Shown: positions 1 to 12,620 of the stretch, piece by piece
Layout of the letters: each line of letters starts with the position of its first letter
Position numbering within the stretch: the stretch's first letter is position 1
Source: Conchocele bisecta
Taxonomy: Eukaryota; Mollusca; Bivalvia; Lucinida; Thyasiridae
Direction of reading: 5' to 3'
Assembly: GCA_029237695.1 (NCBI GenBank)
Contig: CM055271.1
Location: 78,689,488-78,753,487 of the forward strand
Length of the DNA stretch: 64,000 bases
The notes under the pieces: generated by a model
What the model was told of the DNA's origin: nothing
Database searches by the model: none
What the model saw: only the letters and a program-made list of their open reading frames with translations
Translations under genes and position numbers: made by a program

Positions 1-20
1 TGTGTAATTTATGACATTAA

Positions 21-660
21 CTTATAAATATAAGCCCGAGTCAAATATATATGCATCCTATTAATGAAATCATACTTCACAAGTTTATTGACAGTAATCA
101 CTGTAACAACTGTTCACATTGTGTCTGTATTTATTCCACAGAGAATTCACGGTTACCATGGAAATGTCCAAAATTGTGGCACTCGGCCGCGGTTTACGTA
201 ATTGTAACACGCGGATTCGGTTTCTATGATTAATTTTACATAGAAATAGATGCATTTCATGAAGTTCTACTCTGTGTATGGGGTAAATCGCAAAATATAC
301 GTCGTAAAGAAGGCTGTCCAGTGAACTAGTTACTGATTTGTTAGAATATCGGTTGCTATGGTTACCACAATCTTTCGTTTAATTTTGAAATTTACGTATA
401 AATATAAGCCCGAGTCAAGTATAAGTGTAACCTGATAATAAACTTATATTATCACATGTTCATTGACAGTAATGACTACAGCAAAATTTACGGTTACCAT
501 GGAAATGTCCAAAATTACGGCATTCGGCCGCGGTTTACGCAATTTTAACACGCGGATTCGGTTTCTACGATGAATTTCACATACAGATAGATGTAGTTCA
601 TAAAGTTCTACTCTGGGTAGGGGTAACTCGAAAAATAAGCGTCGTACAGAAGGCTGTCCA
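21..660. repeat. Diverged direct repeat, two units
   Basis: Two units, about 21-320 and 394-660, share long blocks in the same order: a run reading ATATAAGCCCGAGTCAA, then ACGGTTACCATGGAAATGTC, then CGCGGATTCGGTTTCTA, and a closing AAGGCTGTCCA. By eye identity is roughly 80 percent with several indels. No inverted termini or coding frame run through both units. It is either an old local tandem duplication or two copies of an unrecognised dispersed repeat. Confidence 0.7.
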
Positions 661-3637
661 ATAGGGTATATAATACATAGAAAAATACAATTTTATTATA
701 TCATTTTGTTACAATACGAGCTTGTGTCCGACCAGAAGTTTGTCACACCAGGGTGACACCGGGCTAGTCTACTGAAGGGACGGAACACCAAGCACGTTGT
801 GGACAGAGACAACAAGGTATATCTTTACAAGTATGATAAGCACAAACAATAGATGAATATGTCAGTACGGAAAACGACCCTAGCAGCCACCGCCACAGGC
901 CCTTGCACAACCAAGGCACATCCTCGATTCTGGAACAGGTAGGTAGTCAAAAGTAAACGTCATCATAATCTGGATAAATATCCAATGTTAGAGATCATCT
1001 AAACAACTCCGGCTTCCGCCCTGATGGGAGTGACGTTATAATAACGTCGTAAAGTTACTGGTTCTTAGGAGATACTGAGCCTACTCGGGCGGATGGGGTC
1101 CATAACGCATCGGTGAACGTCCCTATCGATTCTTCACGTCCTTTGACGGAATGACGGAATATGCCCCACTCGATTACGCCCTTGGTCCACGCGGAGCAGA
1201 GTCCCCGCTAACACACGGTGTCGTGTCGTGGACTCCAGAATAAGTAAATAACTCTGTGTTGCGTACTGAATTACGCAGACACAAAGTAGGGAAGTGCCGT
1301 CGCTCGTTGCTGACTGGCTGGCTGCCTGGCTGGTGTACTGGCCATGGACTACAAAACACCAACGGTGTTGTTACCAGAATGAAACATGATTATAGTCTCA
1401 ATAATAATCACAGTAGTGCACATGAAATCAATATCCTGATTGCATGGCAATACTAAACATCATCATATATTACAATGATGAAACATGATACAATGCAATG
1501 TACACAAAGATATTTTCTCTAATTGGAAGAAGGGGGCTGATGGAATTCATAAGTCGGAAAATGCGATATAATACATTAATGAACAGCCCCTATATCTAGT
1601 GTACACAACGATATACCTCTTCACAGCCGTACATGTGAATACAGACGTCATTCACAGTTATTTACCATTAGTAAACAAATATTTGATTGCGACAGGCCTT
1701 ACCTTGATCAGACTGCCCGTGGCCAACTGCGCTAACTTAATAAAGAGCAACTGTGCCAAGTATTCTCCTGTACAGACTCACAGTATTACATTACATTACA
1801 TTTACTAATCATAAACACTGTATACTCTAATCAGACTGTAGGATTCCACAGGCTGACCCAAAGCATCAGTGATTGAACCACATTATACTTCACATCATGT
1901 CCTTATTGCAGATTGCCGATGTATAAATCAGTGCACTTAGAGCAGAACTGTCTGATCGGGCCCATCTTGGTCGCAATAGCATTTACAATATCTACAACAC
2001 ACTGCGAACGTAATATGACTTAATACAATGAATGTACAGACGACTGGGTTAGGAGTTAACATGTGTTTCCCCATAGAGTAATGAAAGTCGTCCAGAAAAT
2101 TCACGTTACAATTGTGACATGTTAAAATTGGCAATATTCTCATGTATTGTACAGGGCGCAGACTGATATTCGATTGAATTGTAACATAAAATGCATGGCT
2201 AATGTTAGTGAACATTTCAATCGAGTTCGCCCTTCGTTTTACAAATACAATAAATTGCTAATGCAATTAGTCAGTGACATGCAACAAAAACACATGAGAA
2301 TAATATGCCATTACAATACTCACGGAATGCTCCCACATGCCAGTCCTGTAATCGTTATCATTTACACGTAAACACGACGAATTAATGAATCAATAATATT
2401 TGACTAAAGGAAATAATCTACATCAGCGGATACATGCCATACGGCTTTTATTGACCAAGCGTTTGGTCGAAACACGTCGAAACGAGGCCAAATAATTCAG
2501 GTAAATAAATAGTGCAGTATTATCGAGGATACGATAACACTGCGTAGAATTGCCGGTCTTGGCAAGATTCATACCTAAATGGCAGCATTAGAAAGTAACA
2601 ACAACATAATTATGTACTCACCAATTCCCAGTGAAAAACTTGCACTCCAATGTCACAAGAATGAAATTGAATGTCCGACTGATAATATATGGTGCTACAA
2701 CGAATATATACCCCACCCTAGTGCATGACTATCCCATGTAGTCTGCTTATCAATATAAAACTTATGTGCCCACATTTGGCTTACAATTTTACGTAAGTGG
2801 ACTAATGATCTGACAGTCAGTCTAGCTCATGAGATATCTGGTGAATTAGTCTGAAATACTTCAGTCATAAATATGTACGACTTACTAGGTAATTAGGCTA
2901 GCATCTAAGTCTGCATATACAGTGTAGATCACCCAGATACGACCAGTGTAAAATCCAATACTGGTGGTCCGTGCGCGGTTTTCGGATAAAGCGCTATTCT
3001 CTCCAGCGGTGTACTCCACGGGCGATATTTCACACACCAATACCTATTCGACCGTCTTGTACTAGAATATTCGATTACTGCTCTAGACTATGTGATCCGT
3101 GTTACAATTAATAGATGATAAAGAATATAGTCGGCTACGATTCGTGACAAAGTTGCATACATGTACCTTATAATAAATACTAAAGCAAATGGCGTTATTT
3201 AATATCAAGGGAAGTAATCATTTTAATGAATTCAGTAGTACCAGCGCCGTTCAATTATAGCAGTAACGACGAAAGTCGAAACACGCCGAATGCCTGTGTT
3301 CAGCACATACGAATATATATCTGCTATAAACACTAGTGCTGCTCTCCGCGAAAGCGCAAAATCGATATAGGCGCTGGATTCCTGACGAATTCGCATTCAT
3401 CTACATGCAATAGATACTGCATAAACATATTTTCGTTTGGTAAACAGCGCAAGAGATGCGTTTATGCGATAGTTTTAAGTATATGTAGAGCTGAGTGGCA
3501 TCTCGTCAAGATACCGGCATGTTCCGCTGGTGCCGACTGCAGCACCTGTGACAAGTGACGCACAGCTAGTACCCATAGACATGCCAACCACGTACATGTA
3601 GTAGTAAACGGTGCAACCATATCAGATAAATATACTA
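661..3637. other. Unique-looking AT-rich DNA, no gene found
   Basis: Only short open frames of 60-92 codons lie here. They overlap on both strands and none shows a recognisable domain or splice context. I saw no tandem array, inverted-repeat element or RNA gene. Confidence 0.6.
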
Positions 3638-3850
3638 CAGTGAAACCTCGCTAAACCGGACATCCTGGGAGGTCCCAGGGTGTCCGGTTTAGCGAGGATT
3701 CACTGTAAATCAGGCATTCGATTATTCCGAGCCATAGTTGTGTGCTATGCGATCACGGACAGGCATTATCACCTGAGATAAATGACCAAGAAACCCATCA
3801 AAATTATGATCATATACATTTCTTGTTGTCCGGTTTAGAGGTTCCACTCT
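3638..3850. mobile_element. Pogo-like MITE with 68-bp palindromic end (family C)
   Basis: The element starts CAGTGAAACCTCGCTAAACC directly after TA. A near-perfect palindrome to 3705 ends CACTG before TA, which fits TA target duplication. About 145 bp of spacer ends in GTCCGGTTTAGAGGTTCCACT, the matching outer terminus. Related copies are at 5049-5304, 35416-35630, 36515-36583, 36661-36729, 36937-37105 and 61812-62020. Termini of the form CAGT..AACCTC next to TA are typical of pogo/Tigger transposons. There is no coding capacity, so it is non-autonomous. Confidence 0.7.
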
Positions 3851-3865
3851 ACCAAGCTTCGTGGT

Positions 3866-4051
3866 ACGCAACCGCCTGCGTTAATCTCGTCAAGATAATC
3901 AAAGTTTATGAACATCTAATCGCATAGACAATTTGCAATCAAGCTGCAGCAATGCTCATGCTCAGTCGATCAAGTTGCTTGATTTCAAGCACAATATTCA
4001 AGTACTTTGAAATAAAGAAATTGGCAAATATTGACAAGATTGGTGCGGGCG
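3866..4051. mobile_element. Foldback MITE (family P)
   Basis: The left end, reading CGCCTGCGTTAATC..TCAAGATAATCAA, is mirrored by a right end reading TTGGCAAATATTGACAAGAT. The inner arms include GATCAAGTTGCTTGATTTCAAG. It belongs to the family seen most cleanly at 47806-48013, with other copies near 51880, 61290 and 63345. No open frame is kept between copies. Confidence 0.5.
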
Positions 4052-5048
4052 ATGACGGTGTACTGTAAGTGAGTCACACATTTCGTAGAATGTCCAGATT
4101 GTACCGTCAAACCTGTGAATAAAGGCCAACCATGGGAAGTGAAAAATATGGCCTTTGTTCAGAGGCGGTATTCGTTCACATGTTAATTTATGTCGAAATT
4201 TAGTAATTGTAAAAACAAAAGCGTGGCTGCTATGGACAGGCAATTGCTATTCGGAAATGGAATTTATCACAGGTGCGACTGTACATTATGGAATATCTGT
4301 AAAAATGCCTTTGGAACAGTGTTTTCTTTATTTACAGTATGAGGCTAGTAGTACATACTGCGGAGATAAAGTATACATGACATATAACAATGGAACAATT
4401 CCTCTTCAGCTTGCCAAGTACACACACCACCGCCTTCGTTAATCTTGCCAGGATTATCAACGTTTCTGAACATATATTCACACCGCCAATTCACAATCGA
4501 GCTGCTTGTTTTCAATCACAATGTAGTTACATCTTCTATAAATCCATAATGCAAACGATAATTCGACGTAATACTATAATACATTAGACCCACGTGACGT
4601 TGCGCGATGTTGTTGATTGGTTAAAGTTCGATTGACGTCATTAATTTCCACTAGGCTGTCAATAATTGTATGCTATTGACCGGCAACGTCGCTGTTCCAG
4701 GAATTGCGACAACATGACGTAAAACAAGAGTAATTTTAATTTTAACACGATATTTGGTTATTTTTCATTTTTGGAATATATCAGCAAATTCAGTGTAAAT
4801 ATAAATAATAACACCATGGGCTGTAGCGCTTACTGGAGTGTACAATACATGTTGTCTGTTTAAAGTTTGCGCGGAGTCCTTCACTCGAAACAGACTAAAT
4901 GTATTGTGCACCCCGGAAAGATTATCGCTGGCGGTTGTTTAGTCTTCAGAGTGTATATATTTGTAACGTTAGCAAACGACGCTTGCCGAGCTCGCAAACG
5001 CAAAACAACTGTGACAAAGTGGTGTATTCACTGTCTGTATAAACTGTA
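4052..5048. other. Intergenic or intronic DNA with a family-P fragment
   Basis: A partial family-P arm (CGCCTTCGTTAATCTTGCC onward) lies at about 4430-4520. The rest holds only short overlapping open frames with no domain. Confidence 0.5.
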
Positions 5049-5304
5049 CAGTGAAACGTCGCAAAACCCGACATCCTAGAAGGTCCCCTGGGTGTCAGGT
5101 TTAGCGAGATTTCACTGTAAATTACATACCAGGGTGTACGGTTTAGCGAGGTTTCACTGCAAAGCAGGCATTTGATCATTCCGAGCCATAGTTGTGTGCT
5201 ATACGATCACAACAGGCATTATCACCTCAGATAAATGACCAAGAAACCCAACAATATTATGATCACATATATTTCTTGTTGTCCGGCTTAGAGAGGTTCC
5301 ACTG
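5049..5304. mobile_element. Pogo-like MITE, family C
   Basis: CAGTGAAACGTCGCAAAACC opens the element and GGCTTAGAGAGGTTCCACTG closes it, both next to TA. An extra internal terminus-like palindrome makes this copy about 40 bp longer than the one at 3638. The block GAGCCATAGTTGTGTGCTAT is shared with the other copies. Confidence 0.7.
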
Positions 5305-5413
5305 TATAAATTCAAGGACAACACTGGAGTTATTCAGTTATTCTTCTGCCAACAGATCATAGCGGCTACATGAGATATCATATTACTTCACCTGTAAAAA
5401 TCGCGGCCGCTGC

Positions 5414-5420
<7 letters not shown>

Positions 5421-5478
<58 letters not shown>

Positions 5479-5482
5479 AGAG
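5421..5482. repeat. GA microsatellite
   Basis: About 60 bp of (GA)n, interrupted by single ATA and GG steps. Confidence 0.95.
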
Positions 5483-7513
5483 TTATGCTTCTGCCTCTGA
5501 GATAATCACATGACTGTCTAGTTTAGTCGTTTGCTGTGTTATAAAATAAATGGAGTGTTAGCGCTCGAAATGATTTTAATTTACTGGGCCCCGGGACAAT
5601 GCTATAAAACGAGTGGGATACATTTTATATTTTCTAAACTCTATGCTTTTCTTTCTTTACACCAATGGGCGGTTGGTTGGGAGGATGAGAAGGGTACATT
5701 TAACGATGAGTTTAATCCCGGAATCCCGACATCCCTGGTTTGACCCTCGTGTACATTTTTGACGCGACAGTTGAATCCGGTTATGCCCAATACATGTATA
5801 AAAGCAATAATATTAGTACTAATACTATCTCACTCACTTGATCGGCGACCTTGGATTGAGCAGGTCGTGTGTTTTTACAGGCCGGCAATTAGCTGAAGGT
5901 TACCGGCGGCGGCCATTTTAACTGTTGGAAATTAACTAAAATTTCATCGTGTTTATATTTATTCACTGGATTGTTACTTCTGGATTTACGAAAAGGTAGG
6001 TCGGGGCTTGGGTGGGCTTGTGGTGTGCGATTTTTCGGCTGGAATTGAGCTAATTTAGACTAGTTGCTAGGACATTTGTTGTATTTATTCTTTCTATCTC
6101 TGTGTTCTGGGTAGTTGATTGTGGCACCTTGTGAATCTGCCTGGCCTCACGGTAGGGCAGTTGACTACTTGGTGCATCTGACTGCCATTTATAGAACACA
6201 ACCCATGCGTGTAGCCCTTCTGGGACTCGGACTGGTTTGTGGTGACACCCGCGTGGTTCTGTCTGGCTGCCGATATAGCGGATAAGCCGGGCGGTTTGAC
6301 CTATCTGGTTGTATCCCACGGCCAATACCGGGTTCTGGATTGAATATGCTAGATATTATTATTATTATTATTATTATCTGGTGTGTAGTCGTACTGCGAC
6401 CAGTTCGCATCAGTGGGACAGGCGACTTGTTAACACATGGGGTACGTAGACAACACGGGGAGCCGAGGTGTTCTAAGTCTAAAGAAATCAGCCAGTTAGC
6501 TCAAACTCAACCGAATTTTCTGCCTGTCCTTGCCTGCTTCTGGCCCCGGCCTGCCTTGGAGCATCAACTCTGTGGACGAAAATAGCACGTGTTTTTACCG
6601 ACTGTATGGCACCAATTTGTGTGTCGAGTGCCGCCAGGGGTGGATTGGTTCTACCTGGTACCCGTTTTTCTCTGCATCACCGGTGCCAGGTTTTACTCAG
6701 TTACCCCCTCTCTAATTCCCGCCTCCCGTGCACCGGGACACTGCGCGGAATTACAGGACTGTATTGGACATAAGCAGTGTTCCATTTCGGTGCACAATTA
6801 CAATGTATACACATCTGTGCTCCTTGCACCAACATATATCACATATAACACTTCAAAATTCGGCCTTTTTGGACTTATATATCCGGGTAAGGAAGGTCTT
6901 CGAGCCAATTCCCACCCTTAAATATAAGCTAAAAAACATACTAATACTATCACTTTTGGGTAGTGGGGCTAAGTGACTGTGGTGTGGTGAGAACCTGGCA
7001 CCAGATCAGGTTATTCTAATTTCAGGTCACAATATATGTTTTTTCTTGCAAATATTCAGTTCTGATTTTGGTATTTCACAGATTACAGATTCCGACGTCA
7101 CATATTACATCACGTCGGAAAATTGTCTCTCCGACATGATATAATTTGTGAAGTAAAAAATTTCCGAACAAAAAGGACGGATTTTGGTGATATATAGCGC
7201 ACCAAAAGACGATTACATATCCGTTGTGTGGGCGCTCTATATTTATAACATTCACGAATAATCGACTACCGTTGTTTCTTGCAATCAAATGCTCTGTTTC
7301 TATTTATATTGACGGTGCCGTAATTGATTCTCATCAAAACGACAGAATTATGAGACTAAAGAAAACTCTACAAAGCAGGGCAAGCCGTTCCGCATTTCCT
7401 GTGCTATATCTGATAACAATCCGTCACTCTGTTAGAAGGATATTAATGGAAACCTACTGTAAACACCCTAACGTAATGGCACGCCGTTCTGAAACCGCGT
7501 GATCTCAAACCCT
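5483..7513. other. No gene supported; short (ATT)n microsatellite
   Basis: An (ATT)8-type run lies at about 6352-6377. Open frames of 60-110 codons between 6190 and 6976 overlap in several frames on both strands and have no recognisable domain, signal peptide or splice structure. I treat them as chance. I recognised no other repeat. Confidence 0.5.
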
Positions 7514-7699
7514 GGGGGCCGTTTCACTAAACTTCGTACGACTTAAATGTTTTCTTGTGAACAATCAGTGGATTTACATTTATTGAGCATAGGCTGCATA
7601 TGCTCAAGAAATGTAAATCAATCAATTGAAATTTCCAGACGATCCTTAATTTGCACTTACGATCATTTTAGTCGTACGAAGTTTAATGAAACCGGCCCC
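7514..7699. mobile_element. Foldback MITE, family B
   Basis: The left arm begins GGGGGCCGTTTCACTAAACT and continues with TTCGTACGACTT. The right arm is its mirror, TCGTACGAAGTTTAATGAAA followed by CCGGCCCC. The centre carries the inverted pair around GAGCATAGGCTGCATATGCT. The same family appears at 30021, 35134, 48044, 48641 (half) and 61126 (half). It has no coding capacity. Confidence 0.75.
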
Positions 7700-10600
7700 T
7701 GATTCCTATTCGTATTATGCCTAAACGCATTATGCCTAGTCATATGGTGTAGTACGATCCCGAATGATACGCTGCCTATCCTACCTATTGTATACGTTTC
7801 TGGAAACAAAGTCTCAATTTCGGTCTCTTTCGCCATAAAGTCAATTATCATTTGTTGTAGCTGTCGAGTCAATCAAGCATTATTATTATTATTACATATT
7901 TGGCTTATTTTGTTTCGATCTCAAACCTAGTACTCATCGCCTATATTAGTATATACATTCGTTCGTCTCTCATTGAAACACATATGAACGTAAGCCGTCA
8001 ATATGTATACATATTGACGTCTCGTGCTTCCATATTGGTCAGTGCCGGAATTACGTTTCACCTCGTAAAATAATTCCCGCTAATCATCACTAATTTGACT
8101 ACTTAATTTACAGTCTGGAGGAATTGTGGTATAACACAAACATATCTGTTAAAGTTTATTTCTTTATTGATTATTGTTTGTTAGGGCATTCTTAATAAAA
8201 CTCTGTGAGATGTGAAGTTATCACTCTTGCGAAATTTGAGAAATCCAAAGTGACCGCCATATATTAATAATATTGCGGAAGCGTATTAATTTATAGTACA
8301 TATAATGTAAATATTGTTATGTAAATTGATATATTATCATGGTATGTTCACGGTTAAGAATATATAAGGACAATATATGTGCATATTTTCAAAATCCAAT
8401 TGCGAGTGACTTACGTACATAATACAAAGGTTATTTGATGTCTAAGTGGATGTATGCCACTCGTTCCACCGCGCAACGATATTGCGCTCCTACAGTCGCG
8501 CAATATCTCACACTGCGGAACTCGTGCATATGTCCACATACAAATCAAATAACCTATACTTATTGGGCATACACTGACGTACGCCTGCACATAGTTTTTC
8601 AGTTGCAGCTGTACATATGTTTATGTCTATATTATAGAGGGGCATATCATTGTAAAAAAACAGCCACTACATACAATATATAACAAGTTGTGTTACGCGC
8701 ATCATAATTATTTTCTGTTTTTATACCCAAAATAAACGTCATTGTTGCATATATGGAAGAACAATATGTGTATCTTTGAACATATTCTAGCGTGTTTGAC
8801 TTTGCAGATATTCTCCCACACCTATGTGTATAATACATTTAACGAGTTTCTAAATGCTATCACATGTTGTAAATCGCCTCTCATATGACAATCATAGATA
8901 CATGTAACTGAATGACGTATTTCTCTCCCATCACATATATACGATTACACTGACATATACTATATCACACACATCTGAAGGGTGCATACACACTGAGGTA
9001 TCAAAAGTAATGTAAAACAAATATCAGCGTTCCACTAATTGTGGATTAGTTTGAATACACCTGCAAATGTGCATGGAAATAGACTCCATGGAGAGTTTTA
9101 ATTAAGACTGAGGGACATGAACGTGCATTTTGTTGTCTGTGACATTGTTTCGCATAATACTGTCATAGCATAGCATTTCGGAATACTAGCATTGCATGCA
9201 TGAATAGTTATTTCAGCTGTTCCAACAACGTGTACTAGTATTCATTTATCATATGCTTCCTTTGATTGTCTTTGTCTGTGTTGGTATTACAGACAATAAC
9301 GCAACGAATATAAAGTATGTGCACATCTAGAGCGGTCGAAAGCAGCATACTTGGGTAGATCGGTTCAATCCTCGGATGATGAGAATCCATACAACAAGCC
9401 CTCATGGAGATGTATATGACAGGGCTTGTATTTTTACTGATGTGAACCTGATGCGGATGATCTCCCTATTACAATGTTGGTATGGTTGACGAGAAGGTGT
9501 ATTTCTATCGACGTCGGGCTGGAAGAATTGTCTAATACTTGACATCGCCAATTCTGAAGCCACAATCAGTATATAAATTATGTAATTTACCTTGATGATG
9601 GTGCAGTTTTATGGGTGATCAAATGGCCCACTGAAAATGTTCAATATTAAATACTAAGATTTCGCTCATGTCTATGTACATGTAACATGAAACAATCAAA
9701 TATGCAGATCGTGTTCGACAGGTTTGGAAATTGGTATAAACATATTTTATTAAATAATAATTTACATCAATTTTATGTATGTAAGAGGATTGGAATGAAC
9801 GCTTTGCTTTCTTATAGAGTTCCTCTCCTTAGGAATGGAAATTGCAGTACTATGAAATATACAATAATTGTTCGAAACAAATGTCAACAGTTTCTGGTTC
9901 ATGTGCCGTTGTGACTGTAAATGTAGCTAATGGACAATGCGACCAGTGTAGACCCGGACCATGCTCTGCCTTGGTAAGCGCAGTCTGGTCGGGGTCTGGA
10001 CTTTTCGCCATTTAATCCGTGAAACACTAGACAATCTCCATTATGACATTCATGTTTATCTTCATATGATTACACAGGAATGCCAGCAGATCCAGAGCTA
10101 GACTGGGATCATACACCATAAGCCTATATCTCCAGTCATGACGCATAATTATAAATATGGTTTCTAATACAATAACGTCACTATCTTGCAATATACTAGA
10201 AACTAATACTGCCGCGTAACACGACCCATGCAGTAGCATACAGACTATGAATGGTAAACTCACGTTTTGTCAGAACTCGCTTACTTATGGTGTGTATGCC
10301 CATACATTGTACATGTACTGTTAACTTTGAATATCTACGTATTGACCAGTTCTCACACATTTCGTCTTTCGCCTACTCGTGTGAGAACAGGCAATATATT
10401 GTAACATGCATGGCATATAAACCCACAAACCCAAGTGATCGCCTCCATATGTATTATTATTGTTTAATTATTGCAGTCTACTTAAATATGATATCCCCAC
10501 CCATAAATATTAGACATGACTGACAATCAAGGGTCTACTCTGTTTTCAACAAAGACAATGATAAACTTTGGTGGAAGAGATAACAGAAATATCACAGGGC

Positions 10601-11044
10601 GATGAGTGTTTTGAACCATTTGGAGGCGTGAACAGTTTGGATATTGTACGATTATAAAACAGTGAGTGTGTTTCTTGGATCTCTTGTCGCTGATGTATAT
10701 GTAAACATGTGTATCCATGTAATTTCCGCACAACACTCTGTTCATATTGAAATGCATTCACATGTAAGACGTTGTTCGTGTTGGCTATATTGCATTTATA
10801 TGTAAGTTTACATACTTTGATCTTAAGCTTTCGATCGTGTCTCCAAGAATTTTATTATTCGATGCATACAGATAATATGCATAAATGCGGATCGTATCTA
10901 CTGTAATATTATTAACAGTAAGATAAGGTATACAAAGGGCATTATTATTTTATTATTGTATTGCAATCTGATGGAGAGTATTATACTTGACAGTCACAAT
11001 GAAAAATATCCTATTTGAGTGATGTAACACAATTGGTGTTTGGT
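7700..11044. other. Mostly unique AT-rich DNA with repeat fragments
   Basis: A fragment at about 8440-8565 (CACTCGTTCCACCGCGC..GGAACTCGTGCATATGT) matches the centre of the composite repeat at 28.2-28.7 kb. A small inverted repeat built on GACCAGTGTAGACCCGG lies at 9940-10010. Otherwise I saw only short overlapping open frames and no supported gene. Confidence 0.5.
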
Positions 11045-11150
11045 CTGCAGGTGACGGGCGAAACTCCAGGGACGAAGTTATTTGGGTGCGAGTTATAGAG
11101 GTATTCGGAGGGTTGCGCCCCTTTTCGAGTTCCACTCGCCATTTGCATAC
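11045..11150 (+). other. Exon-like motif, left copy
   Basis: After TGCAG, which looks like a splice acceptor, the frame reads V-T-G-E-T-P-G-T-K-L-F-G-C-E-L and then stops. Two related blocks lie beyond the gypsy and TRIM insertions at 20717-20880, with the same GTKLFG core spelled by different codons. This could be a decayed repeated exon or a dispersed repeat. I do not recognise the peptide. Confidence 0.3.
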
Positions 11151-11235
11151 CAATAACATTAAGTTGGAAAACATTTACAATTTCATATCCCCGTCAACTG
11201 AGTAACACTTTTGAATTATTGACTGCATACGTTTG

Positions 11236-12599
11236 TGTAACCGGACCATTATTCAGGACTTTCAGTACTTTGCGTTACCTTCTGATTTATGTGTCGGTAG
11301 AGTTATTTCCCTTTGACCATGAATGCTAGTTTTAGTAGTTTAGGAAGTGATACTGTTGCATTCTGGGTATTGTTTGGTAGTGAGCATTGTTTAGGCAGAA
11401 ATCAATGAAGACATCTTTCAAACAGCTGATGACAGATTTTATAGTTTGACGGGCGATAGTAATCATGTAAGTTGTTTGTATTGTGCCATTTTATCATGTT
11501 TGTATTGGAATCGATTCTGCATTGGGTGAGGTTGAGAAGGTCGCTCTAATTTGTCTGTTAAGCTGCATTCCCAAGACTGTGTTTGCAGTGCGCGATTTCT
11601 CCCAAAATGGCGGGTTATTTGAATTTAGCATCTCGCACATTAACTTCACAGGATTATTGCATGTTTCACTCGAATGCATTCTCATCCCTTACAGTTGTTC
11701 TACTGACATTCACCGCGAGAACGATATCGAGTGACAGCGAGTGATAGTGGCGTGTCTGAACACCCAGAACCATCCCTCTGGTAGGTGTCTAAATGTTTGT
11801 GTACATGTCTCGTCTAAATGTTTGTGTACATGTCTCGTCTAAATGTTTGTGTACATGTCTCTGCAATTGTGGGTACTCAGGGCACATATGCTGGACTGGT
11901 TCTACCCAGTGGATCCGTCAGGACAGACGCAATGTTGTCGAGAGGTTGAACTGGTTCTACCCAGTGGATCAGTTAGGTAATATGCAAGGATGTCAGGTGT
12001 TGAACTGGTTCTACCCAGTCTCTATAGGTTGGAAACGTCAGACCATGTTGGTGCGTGTTAACACGGGTACAAGCAATCCATGTATGACTACATGTAGATA
12101 TGACGTTATTCCATCTGTACCTAGGTATCTATGTTCATTGCTGATGACCGCTAGAATACTGTCCATCAAATATCACTGGTCAACCACCCAACAAATCATT
12201 CAGGCTATCATGTTTTAATTGTTACTCATTTGTTGTTATATACATGTTATGTACTATGTGTGTTAATTCCGGACGTGACTGGTAGTACGGTACATAGTGA
12301 TTGTTTAAGGAGACGATTCTCATGGACCCACAACTTGCCAGTCAAGTTGTGTGTCCATACCATCGTTAGGTATATATTAGTCATGCTAATAAGTAATCAT
12401 GGTAACCCTTGTTATTTCAGAGTGTTTCTTCCTTCGTACGTTGTACGAGGGTTCGTACCAATATCGTACCAGACTGCCGCACTACCAGGTCACCAGTTAT
12501 CCATATGAGTCCACACATTAAACATAGATGATCGAACATTTTGGCATCTCTAGTTCTCTATTTACATTATCCCATGGGTAGAGAAACGACAAGATAACA
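11236..12599 (+). repeat. 5' LTR of the gypsy element
   Basis: 1,364 bp, TG..CA bounded, nearly identical to 18861-20221. It contains three tandem copies of a 25-bp unit (GTCTAAATGTTTGTGTACAT core) at 11788-11863. It also has three spaced copies of CTGGTTCTACCCAG between about 11890 and 12020. The second and third sit in a longer GTTGAACTGGTTCTACCCAG block. These may be enhancer-like repeats in U3. Small open frames inside (for example 11793-12218) appear in both LTRs only because the LTRs are identical. Confidence 0.92.
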
Positions 12600-12600
12600 A

Positions 12601-12620
12601 TGGAGCCCCCAGTGAGGATT
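12601..12620 (+). promoter_or_regulatory. Putative primer binding site of the gypsy element
   Basis: One base after the LTR end the sequence reads TGGAGCCCCCAGTGAGGATT. TGG pairs with the CCA tail of a tRNA, and the rest, read as its complement, resembles an acceptor stem and T arm. I could not assign the tRNA with confidence; it is closest to a tRNA-Gln-type site but not a clean match. Confidence 0.5.

Noticed and set aside
5421..5482. GA tract as a promoter (GAGA-type) element
   Set aside because: It is a simple microsatellite with no gene start nearby.
6189..6976. Cluster of overlapping 60-110-codon frames
   Set aside because: They occupy several frames on both strands, run through an ATT microsatellite, and show no domain or splice pattern.
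9340..9420. tRNA- or SINE-like B box (GGTTCAATCC)
   Set aside because: No convincing A box, acceptor stem or repeated copy in the window.
11793..12218. 141-codon frame repeated at 19415-19840
   Set aside because: It lies inside the gypsy LTRs and is repeated only because the LTRs are nearly identical; composition and tandem repeats do not suggest a protein.
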